From the NCBI GenBank assembly GCA_017515425.1, contig JAFWFU010000042.1, forward strand, positions 1 through 35,008: a stretch of DNA of 35,008 nt. The letters run 5' to 3'. The stretch is from Mogibacterium sp. Its GTDB lineage: Bacteria; Bacillota; Clostridia; Peptostreptococcales; Anaerovoracaceae. This document shows, piece after piece, positions 7,101 through 14,835 of the stretch. Under the pieces are notes generated by a model. That model was not told where the DNA came from. It ran no database searches and worked only from the letters and a program-made list of their open reading frames with translations. A program made the position numbers and the translations under genes. Within the stretch, counting starts at the first letter, position 1. The number at the start of each line of letters is the position of its first letter.

Positions 7101-7961
7101 CTAGGAAAGGAGATGTCTAAGATAGTCGTTGTAGTCTTTGCCATATAGTGGCGGCTCATATGCCACATTGTATTTGTCCTTCAGCAGCCCTTCTATAGAC
7201 CAAGCTGCTGCTTTACCCACATGGTCGTTATCGAGGTGTAGCGATATGCTCGTCAACTCCGGGTGATTGTCCAGCATGTTCTGTAGAGCTACAGGAATCC
7301 TTCTTTTCGCAGGATCCTTGTTAGGTTCATATACTCCACCGAGAGATAGCATCGGATCCAGGATCCATCTCCCTGTCTCTCTATGCATCAATGTCAAATA
7401 TGAGAGCAGGTCAATTGGGCACTCAAACACGTGAAGCATATTTCCGGTTCCACTTGTTCTGAATGAGTATCTCTTATCCGAGCCGGCACAATCTCCCATC
7501 AGCTTGTAATCATTTGTTGATCTAAAGCATACATACCTAGCTACCCCAGCAGAGTCCATGTCGACGAAAATGCAATTATGATAAGGCAATGACTCATAGA
7601 GCACTCCACGTCTGATGCAAGCTTCAATAAGTTCCTTGTTAATTCCTCTTCCTGCGAGATACCTTATGACATCATCATTTGTCCTGGATTTCTCAGGCAA
7701 AAGCAATCTTTTTTCATTGTCTTTTAGGGACTTGTATTCCTTTTTTGTATAAAAAGCAGGAGCCGAAGCTCCCTCTGTCAGTATCTTCATTGCTTCCGTG
7801 AAGCTCATCCCTCTGACCTTCATCAGATAATCTAGTGCTGATGCTCCGCCAAAACCCCTGCTCCACCACATCCATTTGCCATTGGATATCTTAAGACTAT
7901 CGTGCTCGCAAGTGCAATAGGTGTCTCCCCTAAGTCTCACTAGCTCCGTATTATATTCCAT
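7101..7961 (-). CDS. DUF3991/TOPRIM primase-like protein of a mobile element
   Basis: The protein of about 286 aa begins with a remnant of the zinc-finger/primase-associated region (TCEHDSLKI, then WWSRGFGGASALDYLM). It continues into a DUF3991-type segment and ends in a TOPRIM fold: an acidic residue in HVFECPIDLLSY (E about 180) and the DxD pair in SLHLDNDHVG (D about 244 and 246). Such proteins accompany relaxases on conjugative and mobilisable elements of Firmicutes and are thought to prime the transferred strand. The open frame extends to a TTG at 7985. The ATG at 7959-7961 is preferred because GGAG lies exactly 7 nt upstream; another ATG two codons earlier is too close to that GGAG. The N-terminus is slightly shorter than usual for the family, so a small 5' deletion is possible. 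Confidence 0.75.
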   Translation of the reverse strand: MEYNTELVRLRGDTYCTCEHDSLKISNGKWMWWSRGFGGASALDYLMKVRGMSFTEAMKILTEGASAPAFYTKKEYKSLKDNEKRLLLPEKSRTNDDVIRYLAGRGINKELIEACIRRGVLYESLPYHNCIFVDMDSAGVARYVCFRSTNDYKLMGDCAGSDKRYSFRTSGTGNMLHVFECPIDLLSYLTLMHRETGRWILDPMLSLGGVYEPNKDPAKRRIPVALQNMLDNHPELTSISLHLDNDHVGKAAAWSIEGLLKDKYNVAYEPPLYGKDYNDYLRHLLS

Positions 7962-8169
7962 TTCCATACTCCTTAATTCGTACAATTATTTTTATGTGAA
8001 CAAAAAGATATAATTACTGTGTCGAAGAAACAATTCTGCAACTACGACATTCCAATCAGCAATTCCAAGCTCTAAAAGGTTCTAGCTCAACCATTCTGAC
8101 ATTTTGCAATTTTCGGCAATTCCCTGTATCCCTTGAAATTTCTGGCTTTCAGCGTTTTGTAATCGACTT

Positions 8170-8216
8170 AGGGCGCACCACGCGAAAGAGATACTCACTT
8201 GGGTATCTCTTTTGCG
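8170..8216 (-). other. Candidate origin of transfer (oriT)
   Basis: On the minus strand a near-perfect 14-bp inverted repeat (arms at 8181-8194 and 8203-8216, one G-T pair, 8-nt loop, core AAAGAGATAC) is followed directly by TGGTGCGCCCT. An inverted repeat followed by a TGCGCCCT core is the layout of RSF1010/R1162-type and several Gram-positive plasmid oriT sites, where the relaxase nicks just beyond the CCCT. It lies beside relaxase and primase-like genes. The core matches MobQ/MobP-type sites better than the known MobV sites, so the truncated MobV relaxase nearby may not be its partner. Confidence 0.65.
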
Positions 8217-8302
8217 TTGACGTATTTCTGAGGGTGAGAACCCCTGACCTTCTGATTGGGGATTTAGGGTTTGTATTCGGGTATATAATTTATTCATACC
8301 CG

Positions 8303-8363
8303 AAAAACCGCAGTCAAGGAGCACAGCCCGCGATAGCGGCGGCGAGGCCGTCCTTGACGGCGG
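8303..8363 (-). terminator. GC-rich hairpin with T run after the DUF4298 gene
   Basis: On the minus strand CCGCCGTCAAGGA pairs with TCCTTGACTGCGG (13-bp arms, one mismatch; plus 8308-8320 and 8351-8363) and is followed by TTTTT (8303-8307). The 30-nt loop contains its own small hairpin, CCGC-GATA-GCGG. It begins about 22 bp after the stop codon of the gene at 8385. Confidence 0.65.
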
Positions 8364-8384
8364 GATTATCCCTCAGGGCGCAAG

Positions 8385-8696
8385 TCATTCCTCCATGCTC
8401 CTCAGCACGGCTTTCTGTAGTCTTATCATCAGTTCTGTATGCTCGGTTATAAGATCATATACTTCGTCCTCCGACAGCACAGATCGTTTCAGATTCTCCG
8501 GCAGATTCCCTTCTTCATCCGCCTCATAGTCATTCATCCACTGAACGCTGCCGTAATAATTAGCCAGCTCATAATAAATATCCTGAGCAGCTTCATATTT
8601 CTCAAGAGCGTTACCAAGCTCTTTCACAACTCGTTTGGATAATTCAAGATTCAGTTCCATTGCTTCTATTCTTTTTATCTGATTATTTTCACTCAT
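8385..8696 (-). CDS. DUF4298 domain protein
   Basis: This acidic, helical protein of about 103 aa matches the DUF4298 pattern: IKRIEAMELNLELSKRVV, LEKYEAAQDIYYELANYYGS, then EADEEGNLPENLKRSVLSED and a final helical pair. The family is common in Firmicutes and its function is unknown. The ATG at 8694-8696 is preferred because GGGAGA lies about 10 nt upstream. The ATG six codons further up has no recognisable ribosome binding site. The gene stands alone between the oriT-like region and the TfoX/XRE pair, with a terminator-like hairpin after it. It may be chromosomal DNA at the edge of the mobile region, or cargo. Confidence 0.8.
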   Translation of the reverse strand: MSENNQIKRIEAMELNLELSKRVVKELGNALEKYEAAQDIYYELANYYGSVQWMNDYEADEEGNLPENLKRSVLSEDEVYDLITEHTELMIRLQKAVLRSMEE

Positions 8697-8902
8697 CTTA
8701 TCGAAGTCTCCCATATTGCATTTTTCTTGTATGTATTTCCTATCCTTTTTTTATATAAGAGCAGGCTGCTTGATTGTTTCTTTATTAAATACGGCTGATT
8801 ATTTGATTATTACAAATTCACTATTTTGTCACTTTGGCGTCTATGTAAACAAGTCTTGAACCAACACTTGATTGTGAATGATGCTACTGTACTTGTTTTG
8901 TT

Positions 8903-9163
8903 TCACTCCATATGCAGAATCCGCTTGGGATGGAAAGACAGTATATGCTCCCAATCTTTTTTCAACCTATGATTGTCCTGATATGCTTCAACATACGGAA
9001 GTTCAAACTCTGCGTAAGGCATCATTTTAAGAACCGACGGTGTCTTCTTGATTAAAAAGCGGTCATCGTAAACACCACCAAAAACTTTGCCCTTAAAGTA
9101 TAAAACGTATTCTCCCATCATGGCACGGTATGAAATATCATCCAACCCCGACAGAAGGTCCAA
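8903..9163 (-). CDS. TfoX N-terminal domain protein, short at the N-terminus
   Basis: This 86-aa protein is a TfoX_N domain: LLSGLDDISYRAMMGEYVLY, FKGKVFGGVYDDRFLIKKTP, then PYVEAYQ. TfoX/Sxy proteins regulate competence in Gram-negative bacteria; in Firmicutes the isolated domain has no firm role. Typical family members carry about a dozen more residues before the LSGLDD motif, but the frame here meets a TAA only six codons upstream. The only usable start is TTG at 9161-9163, and AGAGG inside the end of the preceding gene lies 8 nt upstream of it. The stop codon of that gene (9169-9171) is 5 bp away. Translation is therefore probably coupled to the XRE regulator, and the two are likely one operon. 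Confidence 0.75.
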   Translation of the reverse strand: MDLLSGLDDISYRAMMGEYVLYFKGKVFGGVYDDRFLIKKTPSVLKMMPYAEFELPYVEAYQDNHRLKKDWEHILSFHPKRILHME

Positions 9164-9168
9164 CCCTT

Positions 9169-9933
9169 TTACCTCTTTTTATATAGAAGCAGCTCCGGGT
9201 CGGCACCTTCCGCTTCGTAAGTGCAAATCAGAATGAAATCCATATTCCCCAACACTCCGAAATACCGATTGTCACCAAGCTCCGATTCCAGCTGATTCCC
9301 CAGATATGTCACCTGATCATCTAGAAATTTCACATGCGTCCCGTTGGGAAGCCTGTATTCAAGGTTCACATATTTCCCAACAAGCGCATTTAGTTTATCC
9401 ACCTTGGGCATACCCTCGATATGCAAGTCGTTAATCTCATCTATCAAATGCTGTTTGAACTCATCAAACTGTCCCTCATCTCTGAGTTCCTCGTGTCTCT
9501 TCCAATAATCCAGCATGGGAAGCTTTTGCTTCATATAAGCACGCGCCTGCTCTTCGGTGAAGTTCCCATTTACCATATGTCCCACGCAGACATCAATCAG
9601 CTCATCCATATCGCTATAAGTATAGGTCCCGTCGGCATAGCACCATTTACAATAATCCTCATTGATGGATCCGTCCTCGTTCCTGCTGAGGATCTCATCG
9701 TCCATCGGCATACCACAGCACTGACAAATCAGCTGTCTCGGTGACCCCAACAACGTATTGATTGAAACTCCGAAATACTCCGACAGCAACTTCAATGTTT
9801 CTGTATTCGGTACGGTCTCCCCTTTCTCCCAACGCGACACCGCCTGACGTGTTACGAATATCTTCTCCGCAAGTTCGTCCTGCGATAATCCCTTCTTCGT
9901 TCTGAGTTCGTACAGTACGTCTTTCGTATTCAT
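9169..9933 (-). CDS. XRE regulator fused to a putative zinc-ribbon domain
   Basis: This protein of about 254 aa has an N-terminal XRE HTH (LRTKKGLSQDELAEKIFV, TRQAVSRWEKGETVP) at residues about 5-62. A cysteine-rich zinc-ribbon segment follows at about 68-105 (CQCCGMPM, then YCKWCYADG). The rest is helical and then beta-rich (YVNLEYRLPNGTHVKFLD). The HTH/zinc-ribbon combination recurs in Firmicutes regulators; the ligand is unknown. The ATG at 9931-9933 and a GTG two codons upstream (9939) are both possible. AGGAGG is 6 nt from the GTG, and a second GAGG is about 8 nt from the ATG. The gene precedes, and is coupled to, a TfoX-domain gene, which is its most likely regulatory partner or target. 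Confidence 0.85.
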   Translation of the reverse strand: MNTKDVLYELRTKKGLSQDELAEKIFVTRQAVSRWEKGETVPNTETLKLLSEYFGVSINTLLGSPRQLICQCCGMPMDDEILSRNEDGSINEDYCKWCYADGTYTYSDMDELIDVCVGHMVNGNFTEEQARAYMKQKLPMLDYWKRHEELRDEGQFDEFKQHLIDEINDLHIEGMPKVDKLNALVGKYVNLEYRLPNGTHVKFLDDQVTYLGNQLESELGDNRYFGVLGNMDFILICTYEAEGADPELLLYKKR

Positions 9934-9939
9934 CTTCAC

Positions 9940-10178
9940 ACCTCACCTCCTCGTATCTTTCTTTATAACATTCTAATACGAAGCTTCCTATTTGACACGC
10001 AACCCGCTGTTGCTCATGGTCTTTTCTGAATTCTATTGCAAACTTGAATCGGTCAGCATGTGCCTCGTTGGAAGAGTTGTCTACGACATCAATATATCCG
10101 GTTCAAACATCTGGTAGATGAGAATTTCCGACTGTGGGTGCTAAGCTTGATTGCTTCGCCTTGGGTTTCGTTCTGGTG
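9940..10178. other. Intergenic stretch between YitT gene and XRE regulator
   Basis: No gene is supported. A minus-strand frame stays open through about 9947-10105 and reads like coding sequence (for example NSSNEAHADRFKFAIEFRK), but it has no start, matches no family I know, and runs on into the regulator gene out of frame. It may be a decayed gene fragment. AGGAGG for the regulator gene lies at its left end. Confidence 0.4.
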
Positions 10179-11081
10179 CTATATATTATCCACTTCGTTA
10201 ATGTCGGAAAAGCCTCTGCCCCATACGGTGGTAATCGGCATTACGGTTGCGAATACCTGCGGGTCGGTTTCTGCGATAAACTTCTTAATCTTTATGCTTT
10301 CGGAGGGTTTGCAGATAACCGTAAGCGTCCGTCTTTCCTCGTGGGTATATTCCCCGCGGGAGATATGCGAGGTGACTGCATGTCCCGTCTCTTTCATAAT
10401 ATATTCGGCTATGGTATCCGCCTTTTCCCTATCCCTGGCAATGATGTCAAGCTGTATGAATTTGCCGCTGTATCCTATCGTGATTGCTGAAACAACCCTC
10501 GCGGCGACGACCGCTGTAACTATCGCATATATCGCGATATTCGTATCGAATGCAAAGGCGGATATGGCTATTATGGCAACATCCATTGCCATCTGAATAT
10601 CCCCCGTTCGGAGGTGGTTGAAGAGCTTATGCTTTATCACTCTTGCCAGGGTGTCCGTGCCGCCTGAGGAATATCCGCCTATATAGCCCACGCCCGTAGC
10701 AATTCCGTAAAAAATCCCTATGAGAATGGAAGCCAAAAACGGATCCGGCGACTTCAAAAATTCATAGTCTGTACGCTCGAAGATGAAGAGCATTATCGGA
10801 TATGCGAAGCCGAGCGCAATAATACGCTTTACCTCAGCCTTTCCCATCATGAAATAGGCAACGGCGAGTATAACCATTGAGAGTGAATAATAAATCAGCG
10901 AATAGCTGAGCGACGGCAGAAAATGCGTTATGAGCCTGCAAACTCCCGGCAGACCGCCCGACGTCATACCATTCGGAATCATTACGAATATCTGAACAGA
11001 TGAACCGAAAAACGCCGATACTATTACTATCAGCGCCTCTCTTGCAATTTCCCCAAGCTTCGCAACAGGTTTTTCTTGCAT
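10179..11081 (-). CDS. YitT family membrane protein (DUF161 + DUF2179)
   Basis: This 300-aa protein has five or six hydrophobic helices in its first 210 residues, containing the family signatures PNGMTSGGLPGV and GYIGGYSSGGTDTLARV. A C-terminal cytoplasmic DUF2179 domain of about 80 residues follows (GKFIQLDIIARDREKADTIA, EERRTLTVICKPSE). YitT proteins are widespread in Firmicutes; transport or membrane-stress functions have been suggested but not settled. The ATG has AAGGAG exactly 7 nt upstream. The gene is on its own: 97 bp separate it from the small cysteine-rich ORF upstream, and about 245 bp of sequence without a supported gene lie downstream. Confidence 0.9.
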   Translation of the reverse strand: MQEKPVAKLGEIAREALIVIVSAFFGSSVQIFVMIPNGMTSGGLPGVCRLITHFLPSLSYSLIYYSLSMVILAVAYFMMGKAEVKRIIALGFAYPIMLFIFERTDYEFLKSPDPFLASILIGIFYGIATGVGYIGGYSSGGTDTLARVIKHKLFNHLRTGDIQMAMDVAIIAISAFAFDTNIAIYAIVTAVVAARVVSAITIGYSGKFIQLDIIARDREKADTIAEYIMKETGHAVTSHISRGEYTHEERRTLTVICKPSESIKIKKFIAETDPQVFATVMPITTVWGRGFSDINEVDNI

Positions 11082-11178
11082 TGCCTTACTCCTTGAAAAT
11101 GACCTCTATATGTCCCGTTTCATTCACTGTTTATCACGATATGGCATATATCGCGAGATTTGCAGCAAATATATTTTT

Positions 11179-11391
11179 TTACTGTCTTGTATTCGGAAAT
11201 GATTTGAGCATTCGCGCTTTATCGCGGCCTATATCGCAGCCGGGATTGCTCAGATGACAGTTCTGTGAGCACCTGCCGCAATGGTCGGACCTCTTGGTGG
11301 CTATCGCCTTTTCCAGATAGTCGACCTTAAAGAGATTCGTCCTCTTGATGATATATCCTCTCTTCTTGAGCTCCTTGAAAAGCAGCTTCAT
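11179..11391 (-). CDS. Small cysteine-rich protein after the GH13-GH77 gene
   Basis: This 70-aa basic protein has an N-terminal helical half (LLFKELKKRGYIIKRTNLF) and a cysteine cluster HCGRCSQNCHLSNPGC (C-x2-C-x3-C-x6-C plus histidines). The cluster could bind zinc or an iron-sulphur cluster. I do not recognise the family. It starts 6 bp after the stop codon of the GH13-GH77 fusion on the same strand. The Shine-Dalgarno match (AGATAGGG, overlapping that stop) is moderate, which suggests translational coupling. In favour of a real gene are the position at the end of the glycogen operon, the lack of a competing frame and the regular cysteine spacing; against it are its size and the weak RBS. 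Confidence 0.55.
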   Translation of the reverse strand: MKLLFKELKKRGYIIKRTNLFKVDYLEKAIATKRSDHCGRCSQNCHLSNPGCDIGRDKARMLKSFPNTRQ

Positions 11392-11397
11392 AAAGCC

Positions 11398-14300
11398 CTA
11401 TCTGCCGGTCTCGGATGCCAAATCCCTAAACCACGCAGCCCTCTCATCTGCATCAGGGAATGCCTCCCAGACGGATCTTCCTGGGATTTTCCACGTCCAA
11501 TTCCCCTCAGGCACGCCCGGTACATTCATACGCGCTTCGCTTCCGAGCATAAATACATCTTGGATTTGCAGCATTGCGAGGCAGGCATTGCTCGCATATA
11601 TCTCTTTTATTATGCGTTCGCATTCAGTCCTCAGCCTCGCCTCGCCTTCATGGCTAAGCTCAGCGTCGTCTGACGCCTCCGCAGCCGCACCTTCATGTTC
11701 CTTCCCCTCATCAGCTGGACTCCCCATATAGCCCCTGACAAATCCCATGAGGGTATCATTATCATGGGTTCCCGTATAGAACGCCCTCTTCCGCGCCGGC
11801 TCCGGCGTCAGCGCGAGCATCTCATGGGCAGTAAACTGCCAAATATCCATGCCGGGAAGTCCGCTCTGCCTGAGCAGACATTTTACTCCGTCGTCAAGAT
11901 AGCCGAGATCCTCAGCCAAAATCTTCAGACTGAGTCCCTCTGCCTCCAGCATTTCGTCTATCGCCTTGAACAGACCGAGCCCCGGCCCATGCTGCCAATA
12001 TCCCTCAGAAGGACTCCCGCCCTCAGGTATGGCAAAGTATTCGGAGAGCCCTCTGAAATGGTCGATTCTGAGCATATCAAATCTTTCAGCGCACTGTTTT
12101 ATGCGCCGCATCCACCACCTGTGCCCCTCAGCTCTGCTCTTTTCCCAATCATACAGAGGATTGCCCCAATCCTGACCTTCGCCTGTGAACGCGTCCGGCG
12201 GCACTCCCGCATGAACGCTGAACCTGCCGTCATCTTCAAGTCTGAATACATCTCTATTAGCCCATACATCAGCGCTGTCGGCAGCCATGAACATGGGGAG
12301 GTCTCCCATAATGCTCACGCCCTTGCTATTCGCATATTCCTTGAGCTCTCTCCACTGTTTTTCAAATACATATTGCTCATATATCAGTTCATCCGTCCTA
12401 GCCCTCTGCTCGGGGCTGAATTTTTCGAACATATCCCGAGGATTTCCGAGCCTGTATTCGTCCTGCCATTCCAGCCATGACCTCAGCCCCTGCGACTCCT
12501 TGATTACGGTATATGCGGCATATTCCGTCAGCCAATCATCATTCTTGTTGATAAACTCCTGGAAATCCGCATTATCCGGCATCTCAGCCCGATTTATAAA
12601 GCGGGTATCTCCCGCAAAGGCGCTGTGGCTGCTGTATGGCGAGCCGCCCGTCCCCGGTGGATTGAGCGGAAGTATCTGCCAAATCTTAAATCCCGCGCTT
12701 GCGATAAAGTCCACGAAGTCCTTGGCGGGCTTCCCCATTAGGGGCTGCGGAAGCGAGCTCAGATGACATATAAGCCCTGCCGCCCTCTCAAAGCCTTCCG
12801 CCTCGGGCTTCCTATCCCTGAGACATATTATCTTTGCCGAGAGCCTCTCCATTCTTATCTCTTCGAGAATTCCGTCGGCAAATACGGGGAGCTCTTCCGT
12901 CTTTAGAAGCTCCAGCGCATATCCGCATTTGACCTCGTCGGACGCCCTCAGGCTCACGACGCTCTCACCATAGCTCCTATTGGCGAGGATGAGGATTTTC
13001 TCTCCATAGCCCTCTCGCACAAAGGCGAATACGTCCTCTGGTATGCCGCTTCTGCCGCTCAGAATGGTAAGACTGCCGTCCTTCAATGCGGGGTGCTCCT
13101 CATAGATAAGTCCGAGCATTCTATAGTGATAGCCGAGGTCGAGGTTCTCAAACCCCCATGGATAGCCGCTCCTATTGGCAGGGTCTGCTCCGCCCATCAG
13201 TCCGACCTCATCTCCGTAGTAGATACACGGCACTCCCGGCAGAGCGTATTGGAGGGTTGAAATCATTCTGACCTTCCTCACAGCCGACTCATAGTCCTCT
13301 TCACCCGCCATGGCAGTGATGATTCTATCCCTGTCATGCGTCCCTATGAGGTTCAGATTCGAGTAAAAACGCTCCCTTGGATAATTCTCCTGAAGGCTTC
13401 TTAGCTTCTCCGCGGCATGACTTGCCGAAATCGTATAGTTTATATAGTCGAGAAGAATTGCTCTCAGAGGATAGTTCATGCACCCGTGGAGCTCCTCTCC
13501 CAAGAGGTATTCCCTCCTCTCGTCATAGCTCGTCTTATTGCTGGCATCCTCCCATACCTCTCCAATGAGGAGCGCGCCCTCAGAGCTCTCGTCAATCCTT
13601 TTCCTGACTTCCCTTATAAACGAGTCAGGGAGCTCGTCCGCCACATCAAGCCGCCAGCCGTCCGCGCCCATTGAAAGCCAATGAGCCACCACGCCGTCCG
13701 CGCCGTTTATGAAGTTTCTATAGCCCTCGTCGTTTTCGTCCACCTCGGGCAAATCCCTTACGCCCCACCATGATTTATAGCCGATCTCCTCGTTCTCGTC
13801 GAATTTATACCAGCTCCTATATGGTGAATTTTCATTATTCCAAGCGCCATTTCCGTCCGCATTCGGATAATTCCCGTATTTGTCAAAATAGAGGCTGTCC
13901 GAACCCGTATGACTGAACACTCCGTCGAGTATGAGTCGAATGCCCTTCGCCCTCGCGCTCTTAACGAGCTGTCGAAAATCCTCGTCCGTCCCAAGAGCCG
14001 GGTCTATATGCATATAGTCCGCCGTATCATAGCGGTGATTAGACGTCGCCTCGAATATGGGGTTTAGATATATGACGCTCACGCCGAGCGATTTCAGATA
14101 GTCCAGCTTTTCCTCTATGCCTCTGAGACTTCCGCCGTACATAGGCCATTCTATCACCTTGCCGCTCTCGTCTCTCACATAATAAGCCTGACGGGTCCAA
14201 TCCTCCTGAACAGTCCTTTTTATATCCGTCCGCCTCTCGTTTACGGATTTGTTCGCGTCTTCAATGCGCTCCTTCCAATCAGCGTCCCTGGCAAATCTAT

Positions 14301-14727
14301 CAGGGAAAATCTGATATACTATGCCTTCCTTATACCAGCCTGGGCTATCGTCTTTCCTGTAAACCGTAATCTGATAGCAATTCGGGCTGTATTCATACAG
14401 GCAGCCTTCTCCGCCCATGCCCTCGTGGTTATTCCCGTAATACACGGTATAGCAGTCGCCCGAATCGTTATAAGCCTTTATCTCGAATGTATACCAGAGC
14501 AGACATCCCTCATCAGGAGCCGTGAATATGACGGAATAACGCCCGTTTCCTGTGTCATTCATATCATGGTAAGCCGGGGACAATTCCTCGCCGCGCCATA
14601 CCATTAGCCTGACGCCTTCGATATTCGCCTCAGCGACATCAATAGAAAGAGAGACCGACGTTCCAACCTCTACAGCTCCAAACGGGTCTCTGAATGTTTT
14701 TATTCTTGAATTATGAAAAACTCTCAT
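11398..14727 (-). CDS. GH13 debranching/neopullulanase-type enzyme fused to MalQ (GH77)
   Basis: This 1109-aa bifunctional enzyme acts in glycogen and maltodextrin breakdown. Residues 1-130 are a beta-rich N-terminal domain. Residues about 130-640 are a GH13 barrel with all catalytic regions: LNPIFEATSNHRYD, DGVFSHTG (268-275), GWRLDVADE (nucleophile D about 361), LIGEVWE (acid/base E about 390) and GTHDRDR (D about 464). From about 648 a complete 4-alpha-glucanotransferase begins (GLICHLSSLP), with DWGNPLYDW, RIDHFRG (D about 889), LAEDLG (E about 939) and GTHDNDT (D about 989). An acidic, low-complexity insert at about 1003-1030 is unusual for MalQ. Fusions of a glycogen-debranching-type GH13 to MalQ are known in Clostridia. 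The ATG has only a weak ribosome binding site, and 108 bp separate it from glgA. It completes the degradative arm of the cluster. Confidence 0.93.
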   Translation of the reverse strand: MRVFHNSRIKTFRDPFGAVEVGTSVSLSIDVAEANIEGVRLMVWRGEELSPAYHDMNDTGNGRYSVIFTAPDEGCLLWYTFEIKAYNDSGDCYTVYYGNNHEGMGGEGCLYEYSPNCYQITVYRKDDSPGWYKEGIVYQIFPDRFARDADWKERIEDANKSVNERRTDIKRTVQEDWTRQAYYVRDESGKVIEWPMYGGSLRGIEEKLDYLKSLGVSVIYLNPIFEATSNHRYDTADYMHIDPALGTDEDFRQLVKSARAKGIRLILDGVFSHTGSDSLYFDKYGNYPNADGNGAWNNENSPYRSWYKFDENEEIGYKSWWGVRDLPEVDENDEGYRNFINGADGVVAHWLSMGADGWRLDVADELPDSFIREVRKRIDESSEGALLIGEVWEDASNKTSYDERREYLLGEELHGCMNYPLRAILLDYINYTISASHAAEKLRSLQENYPRERFYSNLNLIGTHDRDRIITAMAGEEDYESAVRKVRMISTLQYALPGVPCIYYGDEVGLMGGADPANRSGYPWGFENLDLGYHYRMLGLIYEEHPALKDGSLTILSGRSGIPEDVFAFVREGYGEKILILANRSYGESVVSLRASDEVKCGYALELLKTEELPVFADGILEEIRMERLSAKIICLRDRKPEAEGFERAAGLICHLSSLPQPLMGKPAKDFVDFIASAGFKIWQILPLNPPGTGGSPYSSHSAFAGDTRFINRAEMPDNADFQEFINKNDDWLTEYAAYTVIKESQGLRSWLEWQDEYRLGNPRDMFEKFSPEQRARTDELIYEQYVFEKQWRELKEYANSKGVSIMGDLPMFMAADSADVWANRDVFRLEDDGRFSVHAGVPPDAFTGEGQDWGNPLYDWEKSRAEGHRWWMRRIKQCAERFDMLRIDHFRGLSEYFAIPEGGSPSEGYWQHGPGLGLFKAIDEMLEAEGLSLKILAEDLGYLDDGVKCLLRQSGLPGMDIWQFTAHEMLALTPEPARKRAFYTGTHDNDTLMGFVRGYMGSPADEGKEHEGAAAEASDDAELSHEGEARLRTECERIIKEIYASNACLAMLQIQDVFMLGSEARMNVPGVPEGNWTWKIPGRSVWEAFPDADERAAWFRDLASETGR

Positions 14728-14835
14728 CTTGCTAATATGCAGCAGCGGAGCAGCAGGTCAGGGGCTTTCCTCACCCGCTTTATACTAAGCAAAGCACCAG
14801 CCAATCCCTCAAAAACCGCTCTCGCCGCTTCCTTT

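Larger units (their letters stand above)
7962..8384. other. Long non-coding stretch holding the oriT-like site
   Basis: No convincing gene occupies these roughly 420 bases. Open frames here have no family signature and run across strong hairpins. The stretch contains the oriT-like structure at 8170-8216 and a GC-rich terminator-like hairpin at 8303-8363. It also has a TCGGGTAT/ATACCCGA inverted repeat (about 8278-8303) with an AT-rich loop. Confidence 0.6.

Noticed and set aside
8278-8303. TCGGGTAT/ATACCCGA inverted repeat as a terminator
   Set aside because: No T run follows it on either strand in the right place; the neighbouring GC-rich hairpin is the better terminator.
8082-8324. An 80-codon minus-strand ORF in the oriT-like region
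   Set aside because: It crosses both the 14-bp inverted repeat and the GC-rich terminator-like hairpin, has no family signature, and its sequence is explained by those structures.
9947-10105. Coding-like minus-strand frame between the YitT and XRE genes
   Set aside because: No start codon with RBS, no recognised family, and it runs out of frame into a well-supported gene; kept only as a possible gene remnant.
10060-10596. Long plus-strand ORF opposite the YitT gene
   Set aside because: It is the antisense shadow of a clear membrane-protein gene and has no domain or RBS of its own.
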